NCBI GenBank assembly: GCA_031082105.1
Contig: JAVHLO010000055.1
Location: 751-12,531 of the forward strand
Reading direction: 5' to 3'
Source: Planctomycetota bacterium
GTDB taxonomy: Bacteria > Planctomycetota > MHYJ01 > JACQXL01 > JAVHLO01
Length of the DNA: 11,781 bases
Made by a program: the position numbers and the translations under genes. Every line of letters starts with the position of its first letter. The first letter of the stretch is position 1. Below, piece by piece: positions 1 through 6,772 of the stretch. The notes under the pieces were generated by a model. That model did not search any database, was not told the origin of the DNA, and saw only the letters and a program-made list of their open reading frames with translations.

Positions 1-1081
1 GGATCAGCGTGTCCTTGCGCGTCTTGTCGCCGTTGAACATCCCGCGAAGCTGCGGAAGCGTGACGTGCGACTCGTCGACGAACGTGAGAAGATCGCGGGG
101 GAAATAGTCGATGAGGCAGAAGGGGCGCTGCCCGGGCAGCCTGCCGCTGAGGTGGCGCGAGTAGTTTTCGATCCCCTTGCAGTAGCCCACCTCCTGGAGG
201 AGCTCGAGGTCGTACTTCGTGCGCGCCTCCAATCGCTGCGCCTCCAATAGTTTTCCCTGCGCCTTGAATGCGGCAACGCAGTCGGCAAGCTCCGACCGGA
301 TCGCCGAAATTGCCTGCTGGATGCGCGAATGCGGCATGACAAAATGCTTGGCGGGGAAGATCGTGACCTGGTCGAGAGCGTGAAGGACGTCCAGGGTGAG
401 CGGGTTGACAAGCTCGATCGTCTCGATTCTGTTGCCGGCGGACGATATGCGCAGCGCCGTCTGTTCGTAGGAGGGGAGGACTTCAATGACGTCCCCGCGC
501 GCCCTGAACGTGCCGCGCCGAAGCTCGACTTCGTTTCGCTCGTACTGTATGTCGACCAGCCTCTTCAATATCCCGGTCCGCTCTGCTGAGTCGCCCTTTC
601 TCAGTTGAAGGACCATTCCCGCGTAGTCCTCCGGCGAGCCGAGGCCGTAGATGCAGGAGACGGTTGCCACGATGACGACATCGCGCCTCGACATCAGCGC
701 GCTCGTGGCCGCAAGCCGCAGCCGGTCAATGTCCTCGTTGATGTCGGCGTCCTTCTCGATGTAGATGTCGCGCTGGGGAATGTAGGCTTCCGGCTGGTAG
801 TAATCGTAGTAGCTCACGAAGTAGTGTACGGCGTTTTCCGGAAAGAAGCTGTGGAACTCCGAATAGAGCTGCGCGGCGAGCGTCTTGTTGTGTGAGATGA
901 CCAGGGTCGGTCGCTGGACGGCGGCGATGACGTTGGCCATGGTGAAAGTCTTGCCCGAGCCGGTTACTCCCAGCAGTGTCTGACAGCGCTTGCCGTTCCT
1001 GAGACCCTCGCTGAGGGACTCAATCGCGCGCGGTTGATCTCCGCACGGCTGGAAACCGGAGACGAGCCTGAATACGGACAT
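1..1081 (-). CDS. uvrB: UvrABC excinuclease subunit B, N-terminal part (3' end cut by window edge)
   Basis: UvrB is the DNA-damage-verifying helicase-like subunit of nucleotide excision repair. It is loaded by UvrA and then recruits UvrC for incision. The visible 360 codons start MSVFRLVSGFQPCGDQPRAI. They show the Walker A motif GVTGSGKT (about residues 38-45), the HNKTLAAQLY motif, the Tyr-rich beta-hairpin YYDYYQPEAYIP (about 91-102) that clamps DNA, the segment CIYGLGSP, and the Walker B-type DESH (about 336-339) followed by GMFNGD. Full-length UvrB is about 670 residues, so roughly half is present; helicase motifs IV-VI and the UVR motif lie beyond the left edge. The ATG at 1079-1081 starts one base after the TAG stop of the lipoprotein gene upstream. 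This suggests translational coupling, with only a weak AGTAGG ribosome site. Identification is secure. Confidence 0.98.
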   Translation of the reverse strand, partial: MSVFRLVSGFQPCGDQPRAIESLSEGLRNGKRCQTLLGVTGSGKTFTMANVIAAVQRPTLVISHNKTLAAQLYSEFHSFFPENAVHYFVSYYDYYQPEAYIPQRDIYIEKDADINEDIDRLRLAATSALMSRRDVVIVATVSCIYGLGSPEDYAGMVLQLRKGDSAERTGILKRLVDIQYERNEVELRRGTFRARGDVIEVLPSYEQTALRISSAGNRIETIELVNPLTLDVLHALDQVTIFPAKHFVMPHSRIQQAISAIRSELADCVAAFKAQGKLLEAQRLEARTKYDLELLQEVGYCKGIENYSRHLSGRLPGQRPFCLIDYFPRDLLTFVDESHVTLPQLRGMFNGDKTRKDTLI

Positions 1082-1082
1082 C

Positions 1083-2114
1083 CTACTGCGTCTCTATGGG
1101 CACCAGGGTCGCTATGACGGCCATCAATTGGTCCTGCTCCTCTGTCGGCAACAGGATGACGGCCGCTGCGTCGAAGGGCACAAGGAGCTTGCCGGAAATC
1201 TCCTTTTTCCACGTGTTCGGGACTTCCACGGGCTGCAGCTTCAATTCGGTCGTCTGGGCCGATTGCAGCCTGGCGATTTTGTAGGAGGGTGGCGTGGCGA
1301 CGAGTTCGATTCTGAAGAAGAGGACGCAATTCTCCTCGCCGGGTACCCTGAGCGCGCGGTCGCCGACGGCGAGACCGGCATTGGTCGTCCCAACGAGCGG
1401 ATCCACCGTTGTCGCGCTGCCGTCATCTGCGACCGTCACGTCGTACCCGCTGATGAATGCCATCTGGTTGTACAGGAGCATCTGGAACTTCTGCATCGGG
1501 AAGGAAGTGATGCGCGGCGCGCTGGTCAGCGTGATCCCGCCTCGCTTCTCGGCGTCCTTTATCCACTCCTGGACTTCGGTCGAGCGACACACTGCCACGA
1601 GTGCGTTTCCGGCCGAGGACCCGCTCGAAGCCACGGGCTGGAATCCGGCATTCCACTTCGAGAATGCATCAGGGCGCGCCTTGACAATGCGCAGGTCCAC
1701 GGCCAATACACTGTCCTTCTCGGCGCGCAGACCCTCGAAGAACTTCTCGGACTTCGTGATCACCGAGGGGATATTGGTTATGCAAAGATGATCGCCGTCC
1801 CATTGTGTCGCCGCCTCGCGGATCGATGACCATGACTCCGGTGCCACACACGTGCGAAGAGCTGCGACCAGGGTCTCCTTTGAGAACAACGATTCCTGTC
1901 GGCCGGCATCCGCGGGATCGACGGCCTGCCGCGGCCCGAGAAGATCGGTCATCAGGTATTTCTTCGTGCCCACCTTGTCGCCCTCGACAGGCTCGAACCG
2001 GCTGAACTCCGAGAGGATCACAGCGCCGTTCACCGCGATCTTGGGGGCGGACGCGCCGCAACCGACGACAACCGCCGACGCCAACAGCAGAACGAGGACA
2101 GCGAGCCTCTTCAT
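1083..2114 (-). CDS. Secretin-like lipoprotein (short GspD/PilQ-type fold, 343 aa)
   Basis: The protein begins with a lipoprotein signal peptide: K2-R3, a hydrophobic run, then the lipobox VVGC with the lipidated Cys at residue 19. Residues about 50-135 resemble the N-domain that precedes secretin domains in planctomycete-type proteins (KYLMTDLL, then VAPESW, then a short strand and an EKFFEGLRAEKD helix). Residues about 137-272 resemble a secretin core: VLAVDLRIVKA, ITLTSAPRITSFPMQKFQML, FISGYDV, DPLVGTTNAGLAVGDRALRVPG and VLFFRIELVA. This corresponds to the family pattern of 'aPrv.t..gq.a...' followed by 'd..v.....G..l.v.p' and a strand. The C-terminal part (about 292-343) keeps a beta pattern but lacks an obvious complete gate and lip. 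Ordinary secretins are usually around 500-700 residues and form multimeric outer-membrane pores; this one may be a reduced homologue. It sits 11 bases after the SH3 gene and 1 base before uvrB, so it is almost certainly co-transcribed with both. The lipoprotein call is strong; the secretin-like call is pattern-based and moderate. Confidence 0.75.
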   Translation of the reverse strand: MKRLAVLVLLLASAVVVGCGASAPKIAVNGAVILSEFSRFEPVEGDKVGTKKYLMTDLLGPRQAVDPADAGRQESLFSKETLVAALRTCVAPESWSSIREAATQWDGDHLCITNIPSVITKSEKFFEGLRAEKDSVLAVDLRIVKARPDAFSKWNAGFQPVASSGSSAGNALVAVCRSTEVQEWIKDAEKRGGITLTSAPRITSFPMQKFQMLLYNQMAFISGYDVTVADDGSATTVDPLVGTTNAGLAVGDRALRVPGEENCVLFFRIELVATPPSYKIARLQSAQTTELKLQPVEVPNTWKKEISGKLLVPFDAAAVILLPTEEQDQLMAVIATLVPIETQ

Positions 2115-2128
2115 CTCCAGCCTCCTTA
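2115..2128 (-). promoter_or_regulatory. Shine-Dalgarno site of the lipoprotein gene, overlapping the upstream stop
   Basis: On the minus strand the sequence reads TAAGGAGGCTGGAG directly before the ATG at 2114. The first three bases are the stop codon of the SH3-domain gene. The GGAGG core lies 6 bases from the start codon. The arrangement supports the chosen start and coupling of the two genes. Confidence 0.85.
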
Positions 2129-3202
2129 TCTTGGGGTCAAGTCCTCAATCTCATCCACATGGATCACTTTCCAGTCCCAACCCGGCGCCTCCTGGACGAC
2201 TCCCCTGATGCCGACCAGCTTGCCCAGGTACGTGTTCATGTCGATCTTGTCGCTCTTCAGGAAGTAGAGGATACGCCCGCCCTGGACCAGCTTGTGCGAA
2301 CCGGGTCGGCCGATTATCTTGCCGACACCCTCGAGCCAGCCCTGGGCGACGAACTCCCGTTTCTGAGCGGCCTTCGCATCCTCTTCAAGTCTCTCGATGA
2401 GCTTGCCTTCCGCCTCCTTGAGGGCCGTGTCCTTCTCTTCGATGAGCGATCTCAATTCCACGATCGCCTTCTGGCGCGCGGACAGGTGATCGAACCGCTG
2501 CTGCGCGGACTCCCTTATTTCGCGGACCGTCACTTCCTTCGCGATCTCGTCGTAGGCGGCGATCATCTGCGTAAAGTCCTGCTCGACAACCGGCCTGGCA
2601 TATTCCTTTCGGACGAGCTCCTCGGTCTCGAAAAACTTCTTGCGCAACGCAAGCTGTCGCGCCTTGTCGGTGTGCAGCTTCGCGGCCTCTTCGTCCATCC
2701 GCTCCTGGGCTGCGGAGGTGTACGGTTCCACGTACTTCGCCCATTCCTTCTTGATCCAGCAGGTGACCTTGTCATAGGCCTGGATCCGGTACCAGCCGGA
2801 GACTTCCTCGAGGATGTTTACACGATCGCCGCTGGAGGCGCGACCGATCGGGTAGACCGCAGTTGTCGGGTCTGCGTCCGGCGTGATTCGCAGGTTCACC
2901 TTCTCGCCGATCACGAAGCCGGAGCCGTCTTCCATCTTCTTGACGTACTTCGTGGATATCCAGCAAGTAAGCCCCTCGGGCGGCCGGACGCGAAGCCAGC
3001 CGACCTGTTCTTCGAAGGCGACCAGCCGGTCGCCCAGTTTGACAGTGCACAGCTCTTTCCACGCATCGGCCGGGCCGCACCGTATGTGCGCCCCTTCGCG
3101 GGTCACCTCGGCGACGTACGGGAACTCGGCCGCAGCGGACAGGCCCGCGGTCAACGCGAGGAAGACAATGCAGAAGACTGCGCGGTGATAACCGTGGAAC
3201 AT
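2126..3202 (-). CDS. Exported protein with two SH3b domains, a coiled coil and a C-terminal beta domain
   Basis: The 358-residue product has a Sec signal peptide (residues 1 to about 25, hydrophobic VFCIVFLALTAGLSAAA, likely cut after AAA). Two bacterial SH3 (SH3b) domains follow. The first, about 28-88, contains GAHIRCGP, GDRLVAF, GWLRVRPPEG and CWISTKYV. The second, about 95-158, contains KVNLRITPD, GDRVNILEE, GWYRIQ and CWIKKEWAKYV. A highly charged helical stretch, about 163-283, is probably a coiled coil. The last 70 residues (GKIIGRP, YLGKLVGIRGVV, IHVDEIEDL) look like a small beta-barrel or OB-like fold. SH3b domains commonly bind cell-wall peptides, so a periplasmic peptidoglycan-associated or scaffold role is plausible but not shown. 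The ATG at 3202 is chosen because GGGGGAGG precedes it by 6-7 bases and a signal peptide follows at once. An in-frame ATG at 3343 would place 47 implausible residues from an intergenic repeat in front. Confidence 0.85.
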   Translation of the reverse strand: MFHGYHRAVFCIVFLALTAGLSAAAEFPYVAEVTREGAHIRCGPADAWKELCTVKLGDRLVAFEEQVGWLRVRPPEGLTCWISTKYVKKMEDGSGFVIGEKVNLRITPDADPTTAVYPIGRASSGDRVNILEEVSGWYRIQAYDKVTCWIKKEWAKYVEPYTSAAQERMDEEAAKLHTDKARQLALRKKFFETEELVRKEYARPVVEQDFTQMIAAYDEIAKEVTVREIRESAQQRFDHLSARQKAIVELRSLIEEKDTALKEAEGKLIERLEEDAKAAQKREFVAQGWLEGVGKIIGRPGSHKLVQGGRILYFLKSDKIDMNTYLGKLVGIRGVVQEAPGWDWKVIHVDEIEDLTPR

Positions 3203-3208
3203 GATGCA

Positions 3209-3217
3209 ACCTCCCCC
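3209..3217 (-). promoter_or_regulatory. Strong Shine-Dalgarno site fixing the start of the SH3b gene
   Basis: The minus strand reads GGGGGAGGT followed by TGCATC and ATG. This near-ideal ribosome site selects the ATG at 3202 over the farther upstream in-frame ATG at 3343. Confidence 0.8.
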
Positions 3218-3259
3218 ATCGACTCCTGGAATCTCGGTCATATACGCGAATAGTCCCGA

Positions 3260-3360
3260 CTGGTGGTTCGTGACACTTGAACTTCCGGGTAACAGGCCGC
3301 CTACAGCTCCCTTACGGTCGCGGCACTGACTTCTCAATTTCAAATGTCACGGACTACTGG
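3260..3360. repeat. 101-bp intergenic element with 22-bp imperfect terminal inverted repeats
   Basis: Left end 3260-3281 and the reverse complement of right end 3339-3360 match at 17 of 22 positions. They share the continuous core CGTGACA and the inner TTGAA, and all five differences are transitions. The interior contains CTCCCTTACGGTCGCGGCAC, which I recall as a recurring intergenic motif in planctomycete-like genomes; that is memory, not a search. The right arm runs into the chaperone gene and contains its last Gln codon and TAG stop. No transposase is present, so this would be a non-autonomous, MITE-like or REP-like element. Confidence 0.6.
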
Positions 3361-5366
3361 GGCGTCTTCTCCGCCCGCTTCTTTGCGTCTCTCTGAGAAT
3401 AGTCGACGACCTTCGCCTCCTCCACGAGCGCGGTCTCCGATGCCCCGATGAAGGAACGGGCCGTGCTCTCGAACCGCGAGTCGCGAATGGATTGGCGCAC
3501 GGTTTCGTACTCGGACGATTTCGGTGGGCGCGTGGCAAGGGCCTGCCACACGTAGAACGGCGGCTGGCCGGCATCCAGCCGGTACTCGCCGGGATTGCAC
3601 TTCAGCGCAACGGAGATGATTGCCGAACTGCGGCCCGAGAATTCTTCGAGGCTCTCGGACGACTTGGCGAACGGCGGCTTGAGAACATCCTTCCTGTGAA
3701 GGGCGACGATATCATCAAAGGCGTTCAGTTTTATGTTGACCGCAATCTTCCGCTGTTCCTCAGTGATCCGTTCCTCGGGGATCCCGGTCAGTCCGGCCTC
3801 CTCGAGTTTCTTGTTGACTTCGGCGATCAGTGCGCCGTGGAAGGCGTCCGCATCGGCCCTTGCGGCCTCCTGGCACTTTGTCCTCCTGAAATCGGTCTCA
3901 ACCTTCCGGTGCAGCTCCGGAACGAACAGCCTGTACCTCTCGGGGAGTTCCTCCTTGAGGCGGAGAACCACGTAGCCGTTCGATGTCGGAATTCTCTCCG
4001 TGGTTCTGTCCGTGGAGGCCTTGAGGACGGGCTGCCACGAATCGGCCTTGCCGAATACGTTGTCAAACTCCATGATCCGCGCATCGGGGATCAGGCGCGT
4101 AAGGCCGTAGCGCATCCCGCACTGCGTGGCCAGCGGGGCGAGGTCAATGGGTTTCGGCGTCTCGCCCTGCGCGAGGGTGATGTCGCGTTCCAGCATGGCC
4201 TCTTCGAGTTTCCTCAGGAAGTTCATGACAAGAGAAAGGCACTCCTCCTTGGCCCTCCGTTCCAGCCAGCGTTTCACGACATCCTCACGGACTTCCTCGA
4301 ACGGCTTGTACTTCGGTTGCGGCTGAACCGCCGGCGGCTGCCCGTCCGCATTCTCCTCCGAGCCCGGCTTGTTCGGGTCCTTCGGCGGGGCCGGCGGCTC
4401 CTCAATCTTGTATTGCTCCTCCTTGTGGCCTTCGTAGTACAGCTTCAGCTCGTCCTCGGTGGGATTGACCACCTTCGACTTGACATCATCCACATGCGCA
4501 AAGGCGTACTCGAACGACATCATCTTCGGCTGCATGTACCGGCTCTGTGTCGCACGGAAGTGCTCGATGAGCGCGGCGTCGGAAACGCGAACGTCGGCCT
4601 CCTTGAAGCTCGTCGGATCGAACTTCACGGCGCGGACCAGCGCCTGCCGGTGCTTCTCGACGAACTCATCGAACACCTCTTCGTCTTTCACCACGACTGC
4701 GTCCTGTATCGCTCGGCGGAGTTTCATGAAGGTCAGATATTCGCGGATCGTCTGTTCGTAGGATCCGGGGTCGAGGTCCATCTGAGACCGCAGGATGGCA
4801 ACGTATGCCTGCGGATCGAATGGGAGCGGCCTGTTCTGCTCGTCTCTGCCCATGACCGCCTGGAATGTCTTTGCAATGTAGTCCCGCACCTCATTGTCGC
4901 TGACCGAGATCCCGTTGCGCCGGCAGATGTCGAGCGTGACCAGCAGCGCCCACATCGTCTTGCGGAGGCGTTCGTCATCTCCGACCCGTTCTGCGGTTGC
5001 CACTTCTCCCGGGACATTCGGGGTCTCTTTTGGTTCAACCCATCTCCAGAGAGGGCTGGGCCCACCGCGATATTCCTGGTACAACGTCCAGACATGTGAC
5101 CTTGAAAGGGCGTCCATGTCGCCCATCGCGAAGAAGCCGCCCACGTTCTTCGCGGCTTTCCACCGGGAGAGCATGTCGAGGAACCTGTCACGTGGAACGA
5201 GGACCTTCTCATCACTGTAGTAAAACTCGCCTGCGTAGTCGCGTTCCGAAGTCCCGCGGAAGGCCTCGGAGCACTCATACGTCACGGTGAACACCATGGC
5301 GGTCACAATGACCAGGATCAGAAGGAGAACGCGCTCGTACTTGCGAATCGTTGCTGTGAAGGACAT
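3354..5366 (-). CDS. Membrane-anchored PpiD/SurA-like periplasmic folding chaperone
   Basis: The 670-residue product has a short cytoplasmic N-terminus (MSFTATIRKYER), one transmembrane helix (about residues 12-30, LLLILVIVTAMVFTVTY), and a large periplasmic part. This is the PpiD layout, and PpiD is about 620 residues in E. coli. Residues about 135-245 form a helical SurA/PpiD N-domain-like region (DICRRNGISVSDNEVRDYI, then YLTFMKLRRAIQD). Residues about 255-320 include VSDAALIEHF, MSFEYAFAHVDDV and PTEDELKLYYEGHKEE, matching the family's connection into the PPIase region. A Pro-rich linker (about 321-352) follows, then YKPFEEVREDVVKRWLERRAKEE. Near 463-495 the GYVVLRLKEELPERYRLFVPEL segment and following helix match the post-PPIase part. 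I see no clear parvulin catalytic core, so it may be a holdase chaperone rather than an active isomerase. It lies between scpB (182-base gap) and the SH3b gene (151-base gap). The start is supported by TM placement; the ribosome site AAGAGA is weak. Confidence 0.8.
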   Translation of the reverse strand: MSFTATIRKYERVLLLILVIVTAMVFTVTYECSEAFRGTSERDYAGEFYYSDEKVLVPRDRFLDMLSRWKAAKNVGGFFAMGDMDALSRSHVWTLYQEYRGGPSPLWRWVEPKETPNVPGEVATAERVGDDERLRKTMWALLVTLDICRRNGISVSDNEVRDYIAKTFQAVMGRDEQNRPLPFDPQAYVAILRSQMDLDPGSYEQTIREYLTFMKLRRAIQDAVVVKDEEVFDEFVEKHRQALVRAVKFDPTSFKEADVRVSDAALIEHFRATQSRYMQPKMMSFEYAFAHVDDVKSKVVNPTEDELKLYYEGHKEEQYKIEEPPAPPKDPNKPGSEENADGQPPAVQPQPKYKPFEEVREDVVKRWLERRAKEECLSLVMNFLRKLEEAMLERDITLAQGETPKPIDLAPLATQCGMRYGLTRLIPDARIMEFDNVFGKADSWQPVLKASTDRTTERIPTSNGYVVLRLKEELPERYRLFVPELHRKVETDFRRTKCQEAARADADAFHGALIAEVNKKLEEAGLTGIPEERITEEQRKIAVNIKLNAFDDIVALHRKDVLKPPFAKSSESLEEFSGRSSAIISVALKCNPGEYRLDAGQPPFYVWQALATRPPKSSEYETVRQSIRDSRFESTARSFIGASETALVEEAKVVDYSQRDAKKRAEKTPQ

Positions 5367-5399
5367 GTTCTCTTATCCAAACGGATTCCGAGATACTGA

Positions 5400-5474
5400 A
5401 AACCACGAATCAACGCCAATGGACGCGCATCGCTGAATCCGGAATTGGCGCGAATTCGCGTCTATTCGTAGTTT
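5400..5474. repeat. 75-bp imperfect palindromic intergenic element
   Basis: The outer arms AAACCACGAAT (5400-5410) and ATTCGTAGTTT (5464-5474) are inverted copies with one mismatch. Inside them, CGCCAAT (5414-5420) and ATTGGCG (5444-5450) are a perfect inverted pair. GGACGCGCAT (5421-5430) loosely matches the complement of the right-hand GCGTCT stretch. The ends resemble a palindromic family I recall from planctomycete and other GC-rich environmental genomes (ACCACGAAT...ATTCGTGGT). It lies between scpB and the chaperone gene, 33 bases before the chaperone start, so any transcript running through would carry a hairpin there. Confidence 0.6.
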
Positions 5475-5548
5475 CTACCGCACCATCTGCCGCAATCGCC
5501 GGTTCTTGCGTACTTTCGTACTCCCGTTCTTCGGTCGCCTGGTTGCCG

Positions 5549-6088
5549 CTACGCATCGCCCTTCGCGGCGTCGGGCACGTTGAGTTCTTCGATCCGCGGA
5601 AGCTCGGACAGCGATGCGAATCCGAGCGACTGCATGAAGCGGTTCGTCGTGCCGTAGAGGAGCGGCCTCCCGAGCGTTTCCTGTCGCCCGACCGGGCGGA
5701 CAAGACCCTTTTCCATGAGGGCGCGCAGTATCTGGCCCGACTGGACGCCGCGTATCGACTCTATCTCCGCCCGGCCGATGGGCTGCTTGTAGGCGACGAT
5801 CGACAACGTCTCCATGGCCGCGGGCGACAGCTTGCCCTGCGCGTGACGCTGTTCGAGTTTCAGGATCAGCTCGGAGTACTCCGGCCGCGTAATGAGCTGG
5901 AATCCGCCGGCCAGTTCCTGCAAAGCAAAGGCCCGCTGCTGCGAATCGTATTCGGAACGGAGTTCGTCCAGCGCTATGCGCACCGCCGCGGGCTCGCAAC
6001 CGGCGACATCCTTCAGCCGCGAGAGCGAAATGGGCTCAGAGGAGGCGAAAAGCAGCGCCTCGACCTGCTGTTTGACCGATTGATCCAT
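5549..6088 (-). CDS. scpB: Segregation and condensation protein B
   Basis: ScpB is the winged-helix kleisin-associated subunit of the SMC-ScpA-ScpB condensin complex, acting on the nucleoid in chromosome compaction and segregation. The 179-residue product has the family's usual length. It shows two winged-helix units: VEALLFASSEPISLSRL at about 9-25, then ALQELAGGFQLITRPEYS at about 55-72 and LSPAAMETLSIVAYKQPIGR at about 88-106. The diagnostic RGVQSGQILRALMEKGLV and GRPLLYGTTNRFMQSLGF segments follow at about 113-157. The ATG at 6088 is chosen because it begins the conserved domain and AGGAAGA precedes it. The longer in-frame extension to 6352 has no ScpB character and runs through palindromic non-coding DNA. 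No scpA is visible. It is the first gene of the minus-strand cluster. Confidence 0.95.
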   Translation of the reverse strand: MDQSVKQQVEALLFASSEPISLSRLKDVAGCEPAAVRIALDELRSEYDSQQRAFALQELAGGFQLITRPEYSELILKLEQRHAQGKLSPAAMETLSIVAYKQPIGRAEIESIRGVQSGQILRALMEKGLVRPVGRQETLGRPLLYGTTNRFMQSLGFASLSELPRIEELNVPDAAKGDA

Positions 6089-6201
6089 TCTTCCTGATAC
6101 ACAAGACGGAGCGCAGAGCCGCGATTCATCCGCGATACGCTCGATGGAGACACAAACACCCCGGCTGCCACCTCGATCCGGTGACAGACTGAGAAAACAA
6201 G

Positions 6202-6207
6202 AGTATA
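6202..6207 (-). promoter_or_regulatory. Possible -10 element for the scpB-led cluster
   Basis: The minus strand reads TTTTGTATACTC, with a TATACT hexamer about 115 bases upstream of the scpB start. No convincing -35 hexamer lies at the right distance. The assignment rests on the -10 alone and is weak. Confidence 0.3.
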
Positions 6208-6292
6208 CAAAATCTCTGCAACGAAAGCCAGAAAATCCGGCATGGTGGCCGCTGTCGCGATTTGCGGGTGGTTTGCGAACGCGGACTTCGAC

Positions 6293-6320
6293 GCCGCCCA
6301 TGGCGGCGGTTCGAACCGCC
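6293..6320. repeat. Two overlapping perfect palindromes
   Basis: GCCGCC-CAT-GGCGGC (6293-6307) overlaps GGCGGTTCGAACCGCC (6305-6320), a perfect 16-bp palindrome. The central GGCGG strand could pair with either flank, giving mutually exclusive hairpins in RNA, or the second could be a dimeric protein-binding site. There is no T-run after them, so a simple terminator is unlikely. Confidence 0.55.
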
Positions 6321-6365
6321 CTGTGCGCAAGGTTGCTTGTGGACCCCGGCATGGTTCAGAGCTGA

Positions 6366-6429
6366 GGAGCGTCGCGGAAGGTCCCTCGTGGCAGAGTGAG
6401 ATTCGGATGGTTTGCGGGCACGACGCTCC
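6366..6429. repeat. Spaced 9-bp perfect inverted repeat
   Basis: GGAGCGTCG (6366-6374) and CGACGCTCC (6421-6429) are exact reverse complements separated by 46 bases. They lie 55-118 bases upstream of the plus-strand -35 element. This could be the base of a hairpin or paired regulator sites. The function is unknown. Confidence 0.45.
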
Positions 6430-6483
6430 ATATTTCGCAGTCCCCCCCGTGATTGATATATCGCCGATCTTGTCGGATTTTTC

Positions 6484-6512
6484 TTGACACGGCTGAAAGG
6501 AAACTTTATACT
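6484..6512 (+). promoter_or_regulatory. Near-consensus sigma70-type promoter for the giant secreted protein gene
   Basis: The -35 box TTGACA (6484-6489, 6/6 match) and -10 box TATACT (6507-6512, 5/6 match) are separated by exactly 17 bases. The sequence just upstream is AT-rich. Transcription would start near 6519 and give a leader of about 265 bases before the ATG at 6786. It is the best promoter match I noticed in the window and faces the large gene. Confidence 0.7.
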
Positions 6513-6531
6513 CAGCAGCAGTCAGAAAGAC

Positions 6532-6559
6532 GCCCGCCAACAACAGGCCGACGGCGGGC
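6532..6559 (+). other. Leader hairpin just after the predicted transcription start
   Basis: GCCCGCC (6532-6538) and GGCGGGC (6553-6559) form a perfect 7-bp, all-GC stem with a 14-base loop, about 13 bases downstream of the predicted start site. It could protect the 5' end of the mRNA or take part in regulation. No T-tract follows, so it does not look like a terminator. Confidence 0.4.
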
Positions 6560-6772
6560 AAACGGAGCGCGACGTAGAAGAGGCGATCACCACTCAGGAT
6601 GCGGCGAGAAACGGTTGAGGAAGCGGACACGGAATGATCCAAAGGTGGGGCACAGACCCGTCGGGCTAGATTTCCGCACCTACACAAAAGACGCTCTGCT
6701 CCTCCACGCACGGGGTGTCATGGCTGTGCGCGGGGAATTGTGGTGTCTGGACGATTTGTAGGCTTTTCTTTT

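Noticed and set aside
2126..3343. Longer version of the SH3b protein starting at 3343
   Set aside because: The extra 47 residues are encoded by the intergenic repeat element. A strong ribosome site and signal peptide start at 3202.
2159..5099. Long plus-strand open frames (364 and 535 codons) opposite the SH3b and chaperone genes
   Set aside because: They are antisense shadows of well-supported minus-strand genes, produced by high GC content, with no recognisable domains or start signals.
5549..6352. Longer version of ScpB starting at 6352
   Set aside because: The extra 88 residues run through palindromic non-coding DNA and precede the normal ScpB N-terminus.
6459..6480. CCGA-TCTTG-TCGG followed by a T-run as a terminator
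   Set aside because: The stem is only four base pairs and lies just upstream of a promoter, where an AT-rich stretch is expected anyway.
6551..6580. GGGCAAAC...GACG reminiscent of a cyclic-di-GMP riboswitch
   Set aside because: The stem between these motifs, the GCAAAGC continuation and the second hairpin are all missing, so the resemblance is probably chance.
6599..6637. Possible 12-codon leader peptide (MRRETVEEADTE) in the giant gene's 5' leader
   Set aside because: There is no ribosome binding site at a workable distance and no sign of an attenuator.
6013..6711. 232-codon minus-strand open frame across the divergent region, with one hydrophobic stretch
   Set aside because: It overlaps the start of scpB in another frame, crosses the palindromes and the plus-strand promoter, has low-complexity composition and matches nothing I recognise.
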